DNA of 64,000 nt from Metallosphaera cuprina Ar-4 (lineage in GTDB: Archaea > Thermoproteota > Thermoprotei_A > Sulfolobales > Sulfolobaceae), in the NCBI RefSeq assembly GCF_000204925.1, contig NC_015435.1, forward strand, positions 1,505,160 to 1,569,159. The letters run 5' to 3'. The notes beneath the pieces were generated by a model. The model made no database searches. It was given only the letters and a program-made list of their open reading frames with translations, and was not told the origin of the DNA. Shown here in pieces: positions 27,072 through 36,601 of the stretch (within the stretch, counting starts at the first letter, position 1; the number at the start of each line of letters is the position of its first letter). A program made the translations under genes and the position numbers.

Positions 27072-28670
27072 CTATACCTGAGTCCTCAAAGTCTTTTTAT
27101 CTATCTTGTTCGTGGAGGTTTTAGGGAACTCCTTCAAGAAAACGACCTTATCTGGTATCCACCACTTTTGCAGTTTACCCTCCTCGACTTTTTCCATTAA
27201 GAACTCTACGATCTCTTCTTCTTTCACTTCTCCCTTTGGAACTATGAACGCAACGGGCCTCTCGCCCCATTTTTCATCTTTCACCCCAACTATGGCGACC
27301 TCACCAACTTTAGGATGAGTCGATATTATATCCTCAAGTATTAACGAGGGGATGAACTCACCTCCGCTCTTAATTGCGTCCTTATCTCTGTCTACGATCC
27401 TGATGTAACCGTATTTGTCCACGACCGCTAGATCACCAGTGTGAAGCCAGGAGTCTTTCCACAACTTGTTAGTTCTCTCCTCATCCTTGTAATAAGACCT
27501 GGTTAACCAGGGGGCTCTAGCTACTATCTCACCCACGGTCTTCTCGTCTCTAGGGACGTCTTGGCCTCTCTCATCAACCACTCTTATCTGAGCTAACGGT
27601 ATAGGAACGCCGGTCTTGATCTGCTCCAAAAATCTCTCCTCCTCATTTAGCCTTTCCACTAGGGAGTTGTAATATCCAACGGTAAGGACCGGTGCAGTCT
27701 CTGACATGCCGTAACCTACAGCGATGTTTATTCCCATTTTTCTCGCCAAATGGGCTAATCCGCTTGGAAGTGCGGCGCCCCCTATCATAACTTTCCAGCC
27801 CTTGAACAGATCCTGATTCTTCTGGGCATTCGGATGAGAGAGAATCATGTAAAGTATTGTAGGTACCATAGCGGAGAAAGTTACATGCTCCCTCTTCATT
27901 AGTTCAATTTCCATTGCCGGATCATATCTACCAGGCAAAACGTAGTTTGACCCAACTAACATAGTTACGTAAGGGAAACCCCACTGATGTACATGAAACA
28001 TCGGTACTAAAATCATAAAGTTATCCTCCTGTGATGACCTAAGAGGGGGCTTTGAAGTCGTTAAGGCTACGCTCATGGAGTGTAGAACCAGGTCACGATG
28101 TGTAAACCATACACCCTTAGGATCACCAGTAGTTCCTGAAGTGTAGAAAACTGTAGCCTGCATGTCCTCCTTGATCTCTTGTTGCGAAAGACGTTCTCCG
28201 CTCTCCTGTAATTCCCAAAAATCATACGTGGGGAAGCTTGTCTTAATCTTTTCTTTATCGTCATTATAAGTTATAACCCCCTTGAATCTCGAGAGTAAAT
28301 TCTTCCCCTTCTCTAGCAGGGGTACGAACTCGTCCCTAATTATAACCCAACTGTCCTCAGCGTGAAGCACCGTCTTAAGAATAAGTTCAGGAGGATATCT
28401 TACGTTCACGGTGTGCAAAACCGCTCCTATCATAGGGACGGAGTAATAGGCGGTCATGTAAACGTCAGTATCCCAATCTACAACCGCAACTTTGTCCCCA
28501 GGTTTGACTCCTATCTTTATAAGAGATTGGGCGAAGGACTTTACATTTTCGCTAAATAAGGAGAAACTATATCTCCTTCTGTCTCTATAAACTATCTCCC
28601 TGTCAGGGTACACAGATGCACCGTAATCAAGTAACTTATCTATTGTTAAATTATAGTTATAGAATCCCAT
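27072..28670 (-). CDS. AMP-forming fatty/dicarboxylic acyl-CoA synthetase
   Basis: About 532 residues of the ANL superfamily. Motifs: 'VFYTSGTTGDPKGVWFTHRD' (ATP phosphate loop), 'VGYGMSETAPVLTVG' (adenylation), 'LHTGDLAVVDKYGYIRIVDR' (hinge), 'PKTSTNKIDKKTLR' with the catalytic lysine. The pattern is that of long-chain fatty acid or similar CoA ligases. The start at the ATG at 28670 is preferred to 28694 because a TATA-like box at about 28705-28715 would put transcription start near 28684. It is divergent from the acyl-CoA dehydrogenase and so probably co-regulated with the beta-oxidation genes. Confidence 0.88.
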   Translation of the reverse strand: MGFYNYNLTIDKLLDYGASVYPDREIVYRDRRRYSFSLFSENVKSFAQSLIKIGVKPGDKVAVVDWDTDVYMTAYYSVPMIGAVLHTVNVRYPPELILKTVLHAEDSWVIIRDEFVPLLEKGKNLLSRFKGVITYNDDKEKIKTSFPTYDFWELQESGERLSQQEIKEDMQATVFYTSGTTGDPKGVWFTHRDLVLHSMSVALTTSKPPLRSSQEDNFMILVPMFHVHQWGFPYVTMLVGSNYVLPGRYDPAMEIELMKREHVTFSAMVPTILYMILSHPNAQKNQDLFKGWKVMIGGAALPSGLAHLARKMGINIAVGYGMSETAPVLTVGYYNSLVERLNEEERFLEQIKTGVPIPLAQIRVVDERGQDVPRDEKTVGEIVARAPWLTRSYYKDEERTNKLWKDSWLHTGDLAVVDKYGYIRIVDRDKDAIKSGGEFIPSLILEDIISTHPKVGEVAIVGVKDEKWGERPVAFIVPKGEVKEEEIVEFLMEKVEEGKLQKWWIPDKVVFLKEFPKTSTNKIDKKTLRTQV

Positions 28671-28830
28671 GCGTATAATATTTTTTCTTAACATTTAAGT
28701 TTAGTTATAAATATTTCCTATGTATAGAACATTATCATATATGAACCACTTGGTTAAAGTTTTCTACTTACATTAGAATATGTAGAGCTAAATTTTATAT
28801 TTTCTTCGATATATCTGTACTCGACCCAAT
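28671..28830. promoter_or_regulatory. Divergent promoter region of beta-oxidation genes
   Basis: Very AT-rich 160-nt stretch. A TATA-like ATATTTATAA (about 28705-28715, minus) serves the CoA ligase and TTTTATATTTT (about 28793-28802, plus) serves the acyl-CoA dehydrogenase. No clear operator palindrome was found by eye. Confidence 0.5.
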
Positions 28831-30039
28831 TTGTTTCCTTTCGAAAGTTTTCAAGATTTTGAAATAAAGATTTCAGAAGATCACGAGCTGTTTAGGAGGG
28901 CCGTACGCGAGTTTGCAGAGAAGGAGATTCTGCCTAACGTTATGAAGATAGAGAGAACGAACGAAATCCCGGAGGAGCTCTATCAGAAGGCTAAGGAGAT
29001 GGGTCTCATGGGGGTAGGTATCCCTGAGGCTTACGGTGGTCAGGGTGGAGATATGTTAATGACTACTATTGCAAATGAAGAGTTGTCTAGAGTTTCTCCC
29101 GCTTTTATGGTTAGAATTGGTGCGAATCATCTATTTACCACGCCAGTACTAATTTTCGGAACCGAGGATCAGAAAAGGAAATATGTGACTAAAGTAGCTA
29201 GGGGTGAAGTGTTTGCAGCTCACGCTAACACTGAACCAGGAGCAGGAAGTGATGTAGCTGGAATAAAGACCACTGCAAAAAAGGAAAACGGTAAGTGGAT
29301 AATAAACGGAAGGAAATATTTTATTACAGGCTCGGACAAGGCCGCGTTCTTAGTCGTTTCAGCTAGGACTAGCCCACCTCCCAGCAGGGAGGAAAGATGG
29401 AAGGGAATAACTTTCTTCATAGTTGAAAGAGATTGGCCTGGAGTGAAGATAGGAAGTAAAATAAACGTAATGGGATTGAGAGGGGAGCAACCTAACGAGG
29501 TTATATTAGATAACGTGGAAGTTCCGGAAGAGAACGTGTTAGGAAAAGTGGGAGAGGGATTCAAAGTTGCGGTCACCACTTATGACAGAGGGAGAGTGGG
29601 TGTTGCGGCCCAGGCAGTCGGAATAGCGCAGGGAGCCTTCGAGAGGGCGTTCAACTACTCTTTTCAGAGACAGGCTTTTGAGAGACCTTTAATTGCGTTT
29701 GAAGGAGTAGCTTTTAAGCTAGCGGACATGCTAGCTCACCTAGAGTCAGCTAGGTTATTAACTTATTGGGCGGCCACGCTAGCTGAGAAAAATCATAACT
29801 TGGCTGTGACTGCAGCCTCATTAGCTAAAATGATCTCAACGGAAGTGGCGGAGCAGGTTTCCTCTTTGGCGATAAAAATACATGGGGGAGCTGGAGTTGA
29901 AGTTCAAACTGGAGTTGAAAGGTATTTGAGAGACGCTATGATAACCACCATCTATGAGGGAGCTAACGACATTCAAAGGATAATGGTAGTTAGGGATCTA
30001 GTGAGGAAAATCATAGGAAAGAGTCTCGATATGACGTGA
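28831..30039 (+). CDS. Acyl-CoA dehydrogenase
   Basis: A 402-residue FAD enzyme. Typical segments are 'HANTEPGAGSDVAGIKTTA' (family tEp.aGSD), 'INGRKYFITGSD', 'VMGLRGEQPNEVILDNVEV', 'FQRQAFERPLIAFEGV' and the C-terminal 'IYEGANDIQRIMV', which carries the catalytic base glutamate. It performs the first oxidation step of acyl-CoA degradation. Electrons normally go to electron-transfer flavoprotein, which is not encoded in this window. The start is a TTG at the right distance from the TATA element; no ATG is available near the N-terminus. It is followed by the bifunctional HCDH/ECH gene. Confidence 0.93.
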   Translation: MFPFESFQDFEIKISEDHELFRRAVREFAEKEILPNVMKIERTNEIPEELYQKAKEMGLMGVGIPEAYGGQGGDMLMTTIANEELSRVSPAFMVRIGANHLFTTPVLIFGTEDQKRKYVTKVARGEVFAAHANTEPGAGSDVAGIKTTAKKENGKWIINGRKYFITGSDKAAFLVVSARTSPPPSREERWKGITFFIVERDWPGVKIGSKINVMGLRGEQPNEVILDNVEVPEENVLGKVGEGFKVAVTTYDRGRVGVAAQAVGIAQGAFERAFNYSFQRQAFERPLIAFEGVAFKLADMLAHLESARLLTYWAATLAEKNHNLAVTAASLAKMISTEVAEQVSSLAIKIHGGAGVEVQTGVERYLRDAMITTIYEGANDIQRIMVVRDLVRKIIGKSLDMT

Positions 30040-30049
30040 GGTCCTGACA

Positions 30050-32005
30050 TTGAAGGTAACTGTCGTAGGTTCTGGTGTAATGGGACACGGAATAGCTGAA
30101 CTCGCCGCTATAGCAGGTAACCAAGTATGGATGAACGATGTATCAATAGAGATCCTAAATCAAGCCTTAGAGAAGATAAAGTGGAGCCTATCTAAACTAA
30201 AGGAATCGGGGTCTCTGAGGGAGGACTTACAGAACATCCTTTCTAGGATAAACCTAGAGGTTGACCAGGCTAAAGCTCTTAAAGACGCAGACTTCGTGAT
30301 CGAGGCGGTAAAAGAGGACTTGGAACTGAAGAGGAAGATTTTCTCTAACGCCGAGAGATACGCCTCTCCAAACGCAGTCCTAGCTACTAACACAAGTTCT
30401 CTTCCTGTCTCTGAGATAGCTGATGGGGTGAGAAATAAATCCAGGCTAGTTGGGATTCACTTCTTTAATCCACCAGTACTCATGCCTTTAGTCGAGATAA
30501 TTAAGGGAGTTGATACTTCAGAGGAAACAGTAAGATCCGCAATAAACTTTGCCAGATCTTTGGACAAAGAAACGATAATAGTGAAGGACATACCAGGTTT
30601 TTTCGTTAACCGAGTGCTATTGAGGATCATGGAGGGAGCGTGTTATATCTTAGAGAGAGGGAAAGCTAGCGTAGAGGAAATAGACTCCTCGGCAATAGAG
30701 GACCTAGGTTTTCCAATGGGAGTTTTCATCTTGGCCGACTACACAGGCCTGGACATAGGGTACAGCGTCTGGAAAGCGGTAAGCAGCAGGGGATTTAAGA
30801 TGTTTCAATGCTCATCAATGGAGAGGCTTGTCAATCAAGGGAAGCTAGGGGTGAAGTCCGGTTCTGGATATTATTCATATCCTGCCCCTGGAAAGTTCAT
30901 CAGACCGAACCTTCCTAAAACTACAAAGAAATTAGGTCTTTACTTGATAGCGCCTGCAGTTAACGAAATTGCAAATTTACTAAGCGAAAACGTAATAAAT
31001 AAGGAGGATGCAGAAAAGGGATGTGTATTAGGTCTAGGTCTACCTAAGGGGGTTCTTACTTACGCTGATGAGCTGGGCATAGATCTGATTGTGAATGCTC
31101 TAGAAGAGATGAAGAGCAACACCAACATGGATCACTTTGAACCAAGTGATGTTTTAAAAACCATGTTGAGGGAGAATGAGCTCGGGAAGAAAACTGGTAA
31201 AGGCTTCTTCAACTATGGGACTGAGGAGAGAACTTTCACCACAATAACGATCAGAGTGGATCCACCAATCGGTTGGATTATTCTCAACAGACCCTCCAGA
31301 TATAACGCGATTAACTCAGTTATGATTAAGGAAATTAGTAAAGGTTTAGACGATCTAGAGGAAAACGAGAAGGTTAGAGTCGTTGTATTAACTGGACAAG
31401 GCAAGACGTTTAGTGCCGGAGCGGACGTCGTTGAGTTCAATTCGTTAACTCCAATGAAGGCTATGTTAGCGTCGAAGAAATTCCATGAAGTCTTCATGAA
31501 GATACAATTTCTAACTAAACCTGTGATTGCTGCGATCAACGGTTTAGCGCTAGGTGGAGGATTGGAGTTAGCTCTCGCATGCGACATTAGGATAGCCTCA
31601 TCGACAGCAGAAGTTGGTCAGCCTGAGATCAACTTAGGTCTCATTCCAGGAGGTGGAGCCACCCAAAGACTCTCAAGGATAACTGGAGGGAGAGGGCTTG
31701 AGATAATCCTCACAGGGAGAAGAATAAACGCCGATGAGGCGCTTCAATTTGGAATAGTAGATAAAGTAGTTAAACCTGAATCTCTAGAAGATGAGGTGAA
31801 AAAGCTAGCAGAGAATGTAGCTGAGAAGTCTCCCTTAGCTTTAGCCTCAGCTAAGTTGGCTTACCGTATAGGGCAGGAAACTAACATATGGGCGGGAACA
31901 TCATACGAATCGAGTTTATTCGGGTTGCTGTTCAGCACGAAGGATTTTGAGGAAGGAGTTAGAGCATTCGTTGAAAGGAGAAAGCCAAAATTCAAGGGTG
32001 AGTAA
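30050..32005 (+). CDS. Bifunctional 3-hydroxyacyl-CoA dehydrogenase / enoyl-CoA hydratase
   Basis: A 651-residue fusion. Residues 1 to about 385 are an NAD-dependent 3-hydroxyacyl-CoA dehydrogenase (GSGVMGHGIAELAAIAG near the start, 'GIHFFNPPVLMPLVEII', and a paired C-terminal domain with 'KSGSGYYSYP' and 'KTGKGFFNYG'). Residues about 395-651 are a crotonase ('LTGQGKTFSAGADV', 'LGGGLELALACDIRIAS', 'VGQPEINLGLIPGGGATQRL'), with a typical catalytic Glu. In Sulfolobales, this architecture includes the crotonyl-CoA hydratase/3-hydroxybutyryl-CoA dehydrogenase of the 3-hydroxypropionate/4-hydroxybutyrate cycle. Start: TTG with Shine-Dalgarno GAGGT 7 nt upstream. It is in an operon with the acyl-CoA dehydrogenase and the next ADH gene. 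Confidence 0.93.
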   Translation: MKVTVVGSGVMGHGIAELAAIAGNQVWMNDVSIEILNQALEKIKWSLSKLKESGSLREDLQNILSRINLEVDQAKALKDADFVIEAVKEDLELKRKIFSNAERYASPNAVLATNTSSLPVSEIADGVRNKSRLVGIHFFNPPVLMPLVEIIKGVDTSEETVRSAINFARSLDKETIIVKDIPGFFVNRVLLRIMEGACYILERGKASVEEIDSSAIEDLGFPMGVFILADYTGLDIGYSVWKAVSSRGFKMFQCSSMERLVNQGKLGVKSGSGYYSYPAPGKFIRPNLPKTTKKLGLYLIAPAVNEIANLLSENVINKEDAEKGCVLGLGLPKGVLTYADELGIDLIVNALEEMKSNTNMDHFEPSDVLKTMLRENELGKKTGKGFFNYGTEERTFTTITIRVDPPIGWIILNRPSRYNAINSVMIKEISKGLDDLEENEKVRVVVLTGQGKTFSAGADVVEFNSLTPMKAMLASKKFHEVFMKIQFLTKPVIAAINGLALGGGLELALACDIRIASSTAEVGQPEINLGLIPGGGATQRLSRITGGRGLEIILTGRRINADEALQFGIVDKVVKPESLEDEVKKLAENVAEKSPLALASAKLAYRIGQETNIWAGTSYESSLFGLLFSTKDFEEGVRAFVERRKPKFKGE

Positions 32006-32010
32006 CTTTG

Positions 32011-32937
32011 ATGACTAAAGCCGCAGTTTTAAGGAAATTTGGAGAGCCGTTTACAATAGAGGACATTGATGTAGGGGAAGGCAATCCTGTTGAAGTTAAG
32101 GCTTCAGGTATCTGTGGAAGAGACCTAGTTGTATGGAAAGGGGGATTTAAGAACCTAGTTCCGCCTCTGATTTTAGGCCATGAGATTTTTGGGGAATCAC
32201 AAGGTAACTCAGTTGGAGTTTTCGGCATGGAGACTTGTGGTGAGTGCAAATACTGCAGAGAAGGGAAGGATAACCTATGCGTGAAGGGGAAGCTATTAGG
32301 AGAATGGAGACCTGGAGGTTACTCAAAGGTCGTTATATCAAGTGATTTATTTAGGTTACCTGATTCTCAATACGAGAAGTACGCCGCGGCAGTTTGCCCT
32401 GTAGCTACCGCAATCCATTCGGCTAAGGTCGGTAAAATAAGAAAAGGAGACACTGTTCTGGTTACAGGTGCAGGAGGGGGTGTGGGGATTCACACTATAC
32501 AGTATCTTAAGCATATTGGAGCCAAGGTTATCTCACTGACCTCTCCAACTAAACGGGAAACTGTCTCAAAGTTTTCAGATCAGGTCGTGTATAAGATAAG
32601 CGAGATAAGAGACGTTGACGCCGTGATAGAGTTGGTAGGGAAGGATACCATAAACGACAGTTTAAAAGCACTGAGGAGAGAGGGATCGTTAATTCTTGTT
32701 GGGAACGTGTCTGGTAGCGAGATCTCATTAATCAGACCGGCTTTGACTATTATGAGGGAACAGAGAATAATAGGTTCGGCCTCATATACTAGGTCTGAGG
32801 TGATGGAGGCCGTAAAGCTGATTCATGAGGGTGTGATTAAACCTTTCTTTAAGAGCTATCCTTTAAACGAAGTCAATAGAGCTTACTCAGATATAATCCA
32901 AGGGAAGGTCATAGGTAGGGCGGTTCTACTATCTTAA
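32011..32937 (+). CDS. Zinc-dependent alcohol dehydrogenase (MDR family)
   Basis: About 308 residues of the medium-chain dehydrogenase family, a little short. It has the catalytic zinc region 'ASGICGRDLVVWKGG' and 'LGHEIFGE', four structural-zinc cysteines in 'CGECKYCREGKDNLC', and the nucleotide-binding 'VTGAGGGVGIHTIQYLK'. It resembles Sulfolobales ADHs that act on alcohols or on acryloyl-CoA-type substrates. It starts 5 nt after the previous stop (an in-frame TTG three bases upstream is possible), so it is co-transcribed with the beta-oxidation genes. It could oxidise a hydroxyacid or alcohol entering the pathway. Confidence 0.88.
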   Translation: MTKAAVLRKFGEPFTIEDIDVGEGNPVEVKASGICGRDLVVWKGGFKNLVPPLILGHEIFGESQGNSVGVFGMETCGECKYCREGKDNLCVKGKLLGEWRPGGYSKVVISSDLFRLPDSQYEKYAAAVCPVATAIHSAKVGKIRKGDTVLVTGAGGGVGIHTIQYLKHIGAKVISLTSPTKRETVSKFSDQVVYKISEIRDVDAVIELVGKDTINDSLKALRREGSLILVGNVSGSEISLIRPALTIMREQRIIGSASYTRSEVMEAVKLIHEGVIKPFFKSYPLNEVNRAYSDIIQGKVIGRAVLLS

Positions 32938-33032
32938 TTATAATAGTAACAATAAATTAAGAAATAAAACTGATATCGTGAGTCGGTGAGGAACTTTCCT
33001 CTACTTTTTAATGTCAAAAAAATTTAAACTAA

Positions 33033-33566
33033 TTAAACTAGTACTAGTTTATAAGTGATATAGCCCTCCTCTTCCCTCCTCTCCACTTCAAGTCTAACCT
33101 TAGCTCCTACTCTCAGCTTGTCCTTAGGCCCGTCTATCCATGCAGTAACGCTAGTTCCTTTGAAAGATGCTATTCCAACTACGTAGTCTGAGTAGTGACT
33201 GAATGAGGGAGGCTTAACTGATATCACTGTATAAGTTATCACTTCACCTTCTCCCTGAATTTCAACCCAGTCTAAGTTAGAGATTCTGCAACTTGGACAG
33301 TCGTCCTGTGGGGGGAAGAATACCTGACCGCATTTGGGGCACTTCGTCGCCATAACCTTACCCTCAGTCATCTTTTCGAAGAACTTATAGATCCTCTTAA
33401 CAGGTATCTGATATCTTAAATCTAATTCCCTAACGTCAGACCACAAGGGATTGCCAGTCTTAGGCTCCGGATAGATCGGTAAACCTGTCATTTTAGTGAG
33501 CGAGTCTAGTTGCTTTAGAGCTTCCTTTATTTCCCTTTGTTTGGCCTCTCTAACGTCTGAGATCAT
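33033..33566 (-). CDS. DUF35 OB-fold/zinc-ribbon acyl-CoA-associated protein
   Basis: A 177-residue DUF35 protein. It has a rubredoxin-like zinc ribbon, 'CPKCGQVFFPPQDDCPSC' (C-x2-C-x10-C-x2-C), then an OB-fold ('GEVITYTVISVKPPSF', 'VVGIASFKGTSVTAWIDGP'). An N-terminal extension of about 70 residues is longer than in the other DUF35 protein in this window. In archaea, DUF35 proteins bridge thiolase and partner enzymes and channel acyl-CoA intermediates. The ATG overlaps the stop codon of the upstream thiolase by four bases and a GGAGG Shine-Dalgarno lies just before it, so the two are translated together. Confidence 0.9.
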   Translation of the reverse strand: MISDVREAKQREIKEALKQLDSLTKMTGLPIYPEPKTGNPLWSDVRELDLRYQIPVKRIYKFFEKMTEGKVMATKCPKCGQVFFPPQDDCPSCRISNLDWVEIQGEGEVITYTVISVKPPSFSHYSDYVVGIASFKGTSVTAWIDGPKDKLRVGAKVRLEVERREEEGYITYKLVLV

Positions 33567-34753
33567 AGTCCAGGCCTCCTTGTAGAGAATAGAGTTACGT
33601 AAGCGTAATGACCTGTTCCCCCTACGTTGTGAGCCAATGCCCTGCCATTTCTGATCTCAGCTTGCATAGCCTTATTAGGTGCACGGTAGAGGAGCTGCCT
33701 AGTGAGTGAGACCGCCATACTCACTCCCGTGGCTCCTATTGGATGACCCTTAGCCTTAAGTCCTCCATCGACGTTAACAGGAATTTTACCCCCTACGTAA
33801 GTTTGATCCTCCCTAGCTAAAATAACCCCTTCCCCTCTCTTAGCGAACTTTAGATCCTCGTAAGCTATAACCTCGGCTATGGTGAAGCAGTCATGCACGT
33901 CCGCCACATCTATCATCTTCGATGGGGAGTCTCTATCAATATTAGCTCTCTTATATGCCTGATCTGCTGCTACCCTAGCGGCGTCAATGCTCGTGAAATC
34001 AGTCCTTCTCGAGAGATTAGCCGTTCCTGATCCGACTCCCTGAGCCTCAATCCAGACCGGAGAGTCAGTATACTTCATAGCGACCTCCTCAGACGCAAGG
34101 ACCACCGCCGCTGAACCGTCGGTTATTGGAGAGGAGTCAAGTAACTTTAATGGCCAGGCTACCTGTCTTGACTTAAGGTATTCCTCCATTGTGATTTCCT
34201 TTTGGAAGTGAGCGTAAGGATTTAAAGAGCCATAGTGATGAGCTTTAATAGCTATCTTCCCTAAATCCTCCTCCCTCATGCCGTACTTGTTCATGTACGC
34301 GGTTGCGTAAAGGGCATAATATCCAGGAAAGGTCAGACCGAAGTTCTCGAACTCCCAGAAGTAGTTACCAGCCCTACCTATCATTTCAACTACTGTGGGA
34401 TTTGGAGATTGATGCATTTGCTCAACTCCCACCGCCATAGCTATGTCAACCTCTCCCGACTTCACAGCCATGTAGGCGTCCCTCAAGGCAGCACTTCCAG
34501 AAGCGCAGGCTGCCTCCACTCTCATCGTACCGCTAGGAACTAGGTTACAATACTCTCCAATAACTACCGCAGGTAAGGGTTCAGCACTCCACGTTCCTAC
34601 GTTTCCTACAGAGAAATACTTTATGTCCTTTTGTTCCACGTTAGCTTCCTCGAGAGCTTGCTTTACAGCTTCCCAGGCCAACTCTTGTAGATTAACGTCT
34701 GTCCTAGATCCAAACCTAGAATGTCCAGTTCCTATTATTGCTACGTTTGTCAT
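33563..34753 (-). CDS. SCP2-type thiolase (acetyl-CoA acetyltransferase-like)
   Basis: A 396-residue thiolase. The active-site cysteine C83 lies in 'EAACASGSAALRDA' and the C-terminal 'KAKGHPIGATGVSM' and 'HNVGGTGHYAYVTL' provide the histidine and glycine loop. This is the archaeal SCP2-like class, which lacks the second catalytic cysteine of classical degradative thiolases and needs a DUF35 partner. The promoter TATA-like element (34775-34783, minus) is 26 nt before the ATG, giving a leaderless two-gene message with DUF35. It likely cleaves or condenses 3-oxoacyl-CoA. Confidence 0.92.
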   Translation of the reverse strand: MTNVAIIGTGHSRFGSRTDVNLQELAWEAVKQALEEANVEQKDIKYFSVGNVGTWSAEPLPAVVIGEYCNLVPSGTMRVEAACASGSAALRDAYMAVKSGEVDIAMAVGVEQMHQSPNPTVVEMIGRAGNYFWEFENFGLTFPGYYALYATAYMNKYGMREEDLGKIAIKAHHYGSLNPYAHFQKEITMEEYLKSRQVAWPLKLLDSSPITDGSAAVVLASEEVAMKYTDSPVWIEAQGVGSGTANLSRRTDFTSIDAARVAADQAYKRANIDRDSPSKMIDVADVHDCFTIAEVIAYEDLKFAKRGEGVILAREDQTYVGGKIPVNVDGGLKAKGHPIGATGVSMAVSLTRQLLYRAPNKAMQAEIRNGRALAHNVGGTGHYAYVTLFSTRRPGL

Positions 34754-34774
34754 AGTAGATTGTCGATTTAGTAG

Positions 34775-34783
34775 ATTTTAAAC
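34775..34783 (-). promoter_or_regulatory. TATA box of thiolase-DUF35 operon
   Basis: GTTTAAAAT read on the minus strand, 26 nt upstream of the ATG at 34753; leaderless spacing. Confidence 0.6.
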
Positions 34784-34786
34784 TCT

Positions 34787-36538
34787 CTACTTAAGATGGG
34801 CATTGAACCACTCCAATTTGACGCTAAGCCTATGAATCATGTTTTCCGGCCTTCCCTTTCTAGCGTGTTCATGTCCATCTCCTTGATATCTAACCAGCTT
34901 AGCCTCAACTCCTCTTGATCTGAGGGCTACATAGAACTGTTCTGCCTGTTCGATTGGACATCTATAGTCCTCCTCTCCGTGAATTAACATGGTAGGAGTT
35001 TTAACTTTCCCCACGTGGTATATAGGAGACATCTTCATCAATTTGTCCATCGACTCAACTGTCCATGGATCCTCTATACCAGATTCGATTGCGTTAAACC
35101 AGAATCCTATATCGCTCGTTCCGCACATGCTAACCAGGTTGGAGATGCTCCTCTCGCTAATAGCCGCTGAGAAAACGTCGGTTTGAGTTACTATCCAATT
35201 GGTCATGAACCCACCATATGATCCACCAGTGACTCCAATTTTCTTAGTCAAGTTGTACTGTTTCTTCACGTCTTGAACGAATTGTAGCAGCTCTTGCATA
35301 TCTCTTCCTCCCCAATCTCCAACACATCTTCTAGCGAAGTCTTCTCCATATCCTTGACTACCTGATGGGTTAGCAAAGATTACGTTAAATCCGTTCTGAG
35401 CAAAGAATTGAAACTCGATAAAGAAGGAGTACCCGTAGGCCGTGTGTGGGCCTCCATGAATGAAAAGGATGGTCGGATTGTCCCCAGTTATTATTCCCCA
35501 TCCCTCTATTGAAGAGGCTACTTTTTCAGGGATAGCTCCTTTAAAGTTTGGATTAGGATCGTATATTTCGTCTTTACGAACTAAGAGAGAGGGCTTGTCA
35601 GGTCTGGTTAAAGAGTAAACTAAGGATTCGCCATCGTAATCAAAAAGTCTAACGACGTGCTGTCCATGTGTTAATTTCTCTGTTTTTCCATCTGAAATCC
35701 TGTAAATGTTAACCTCTCCCCCAATTTGACCTAGAGTTAAGATCTCGTCCCCTCGAAAGATAAGTCTCTCCTTAGCTCCGTCGAAGATATCGGTCAGGAC
35801 AGTAGAACCGCAAGTATTGCCGCAAACGAATCTCTTCCCCTCTTCGGGAAGTATAACTTCCCTAATTGCCCAAGGTAATTTACCCCTATCGTGACCTAAC
35901 ATTGCTACCTCTCCGTTCTCGTTCATTGTCAGCGCAACGATACTCCCTTCCTTTTCTGTAATCCTTTTCATCTCCCCATTATCGAGATTCAGTTCATAGA
36001 GAGCGTTAAGACCGACATCATCATCAGGTTGAGAGGTTGAAACCACGATCCTCTTCCCGTTTGTAGAGAAGTCAGTGACGTCAAAATCTCCTTCAATCAC
36101 CTTCCTGAGTTTATTATCGAACAAGTAAAGAGAGGTTCTGGTTCTCAAAAGTCCCCTACCATCGAATCTGTACTTTCTCTTACTCGTAACTAAAGGAGCG
36201 TCCTTTTCGGCCTTTGTCAGTGGATCCTCTCCTAATATTAATAAGCCTTTTCCATGAGGTTCGTACTTCAGTACCTTTCCTAACTCTACGACTTTCTGAG
36301 GTTCTCCATATAGAGATTGTCTCATTAGTGCACTCGATCCCTCGCTCTTAACGTAATACAGATCGTCTCCTATGAATTTAGGTAGACTTATCTTCCCTTC
36401 TAAAATAGGTTTGTCTTTAAGATAAACAGTTGTCACGTAGTCGTTATCTTTAATCCTTGTTTCCCCATATAGCAGGCCCAGTCTCTCCAATCTGATTTCA
36501 GATATTACCTTTATGGAATAGGCTTCTCTCGCGTCCAC
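34787..36538 (-). CDS. S9-family acylaminoacyl peptidase
   Basis: A 583-residue serine peptidase. The N-terminal two-thirds is a beta-propeller-like domain. The C-terminal alpha/beta hydrolase domain has the nucleophile elbow 'GVTGGSYGGFMTNW' (Ser at about 438), the acid region 'LIHGEEDYRCPIEQAEQF' and the histidine in 'YQGDGHEHARKG'. 'GPHTAYGYSFFIEFQFF' and 'NPSGSQGYGEDFARR' are typical of archaeal acylaminoacyl peptidases, which release N-acylated or other residues from oligopeptides and can also hydrolyse esters. Esterase-type enzymes often lie in fatty-acid gene clusters of Sulfolobales, so an ester substrate is possible here. Confidence 0.9.
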   Translation of the reverse strand: MDAREAYSIKVISEIRLERLGLLYGETRIKDNDYVTTVYLKDKPILEGKISLPKFIGDDLYYVKSEGSSALMRQSLYGEPQKVVELGKVLKYEPHGKGLLILGEDPLTKAEKDAPLVTSKRKYRFDGRGLLRTRTSLYLFDNKLRKVIEGDFDVTDFSTNGKRIVVSTSQPDDDVGLNALYELNLDNGEMKRITEKEGSIVALTMNENGEVAMLGHDRGKLPWAIREVILPEEGKRFVCGNTCGSTVLTDIFDGAKERLIFRGDEILTLGQIGGEVNIYRISDGKTEKLTHGQHVVRLFDYDGESLVYSLTRPDKPSLLVRKDEIYDPNPNFKGAIPEKVASSIEGWGIITGDNPTILFIHGGPHTAYGYSFFIEFQFFAQNGFNVIFANPSGSQGYGEDFARRCVGDWGGRDMQELLQFVQDVKKQYNLTKKIGVTGGSYGGFMTNWIVTQTDVFSAAISERSISNLVSMCGTSDIGFWFNAIESGIEDPWTVESMDKLMKMSPIYHVGKVKTPTMLIHGEEDYRCPIEQAEQFYVALRSRGVEAKLVRYQGDGHEHARKGRPENMIHRLSVKLEWFNAHLK

Positions 36539-36601
36539 AAATAGAGATGGAGCGTATTTATTAATTATTTACGATGGGGTCACTCCTACGAGGTATAGGA
36601 A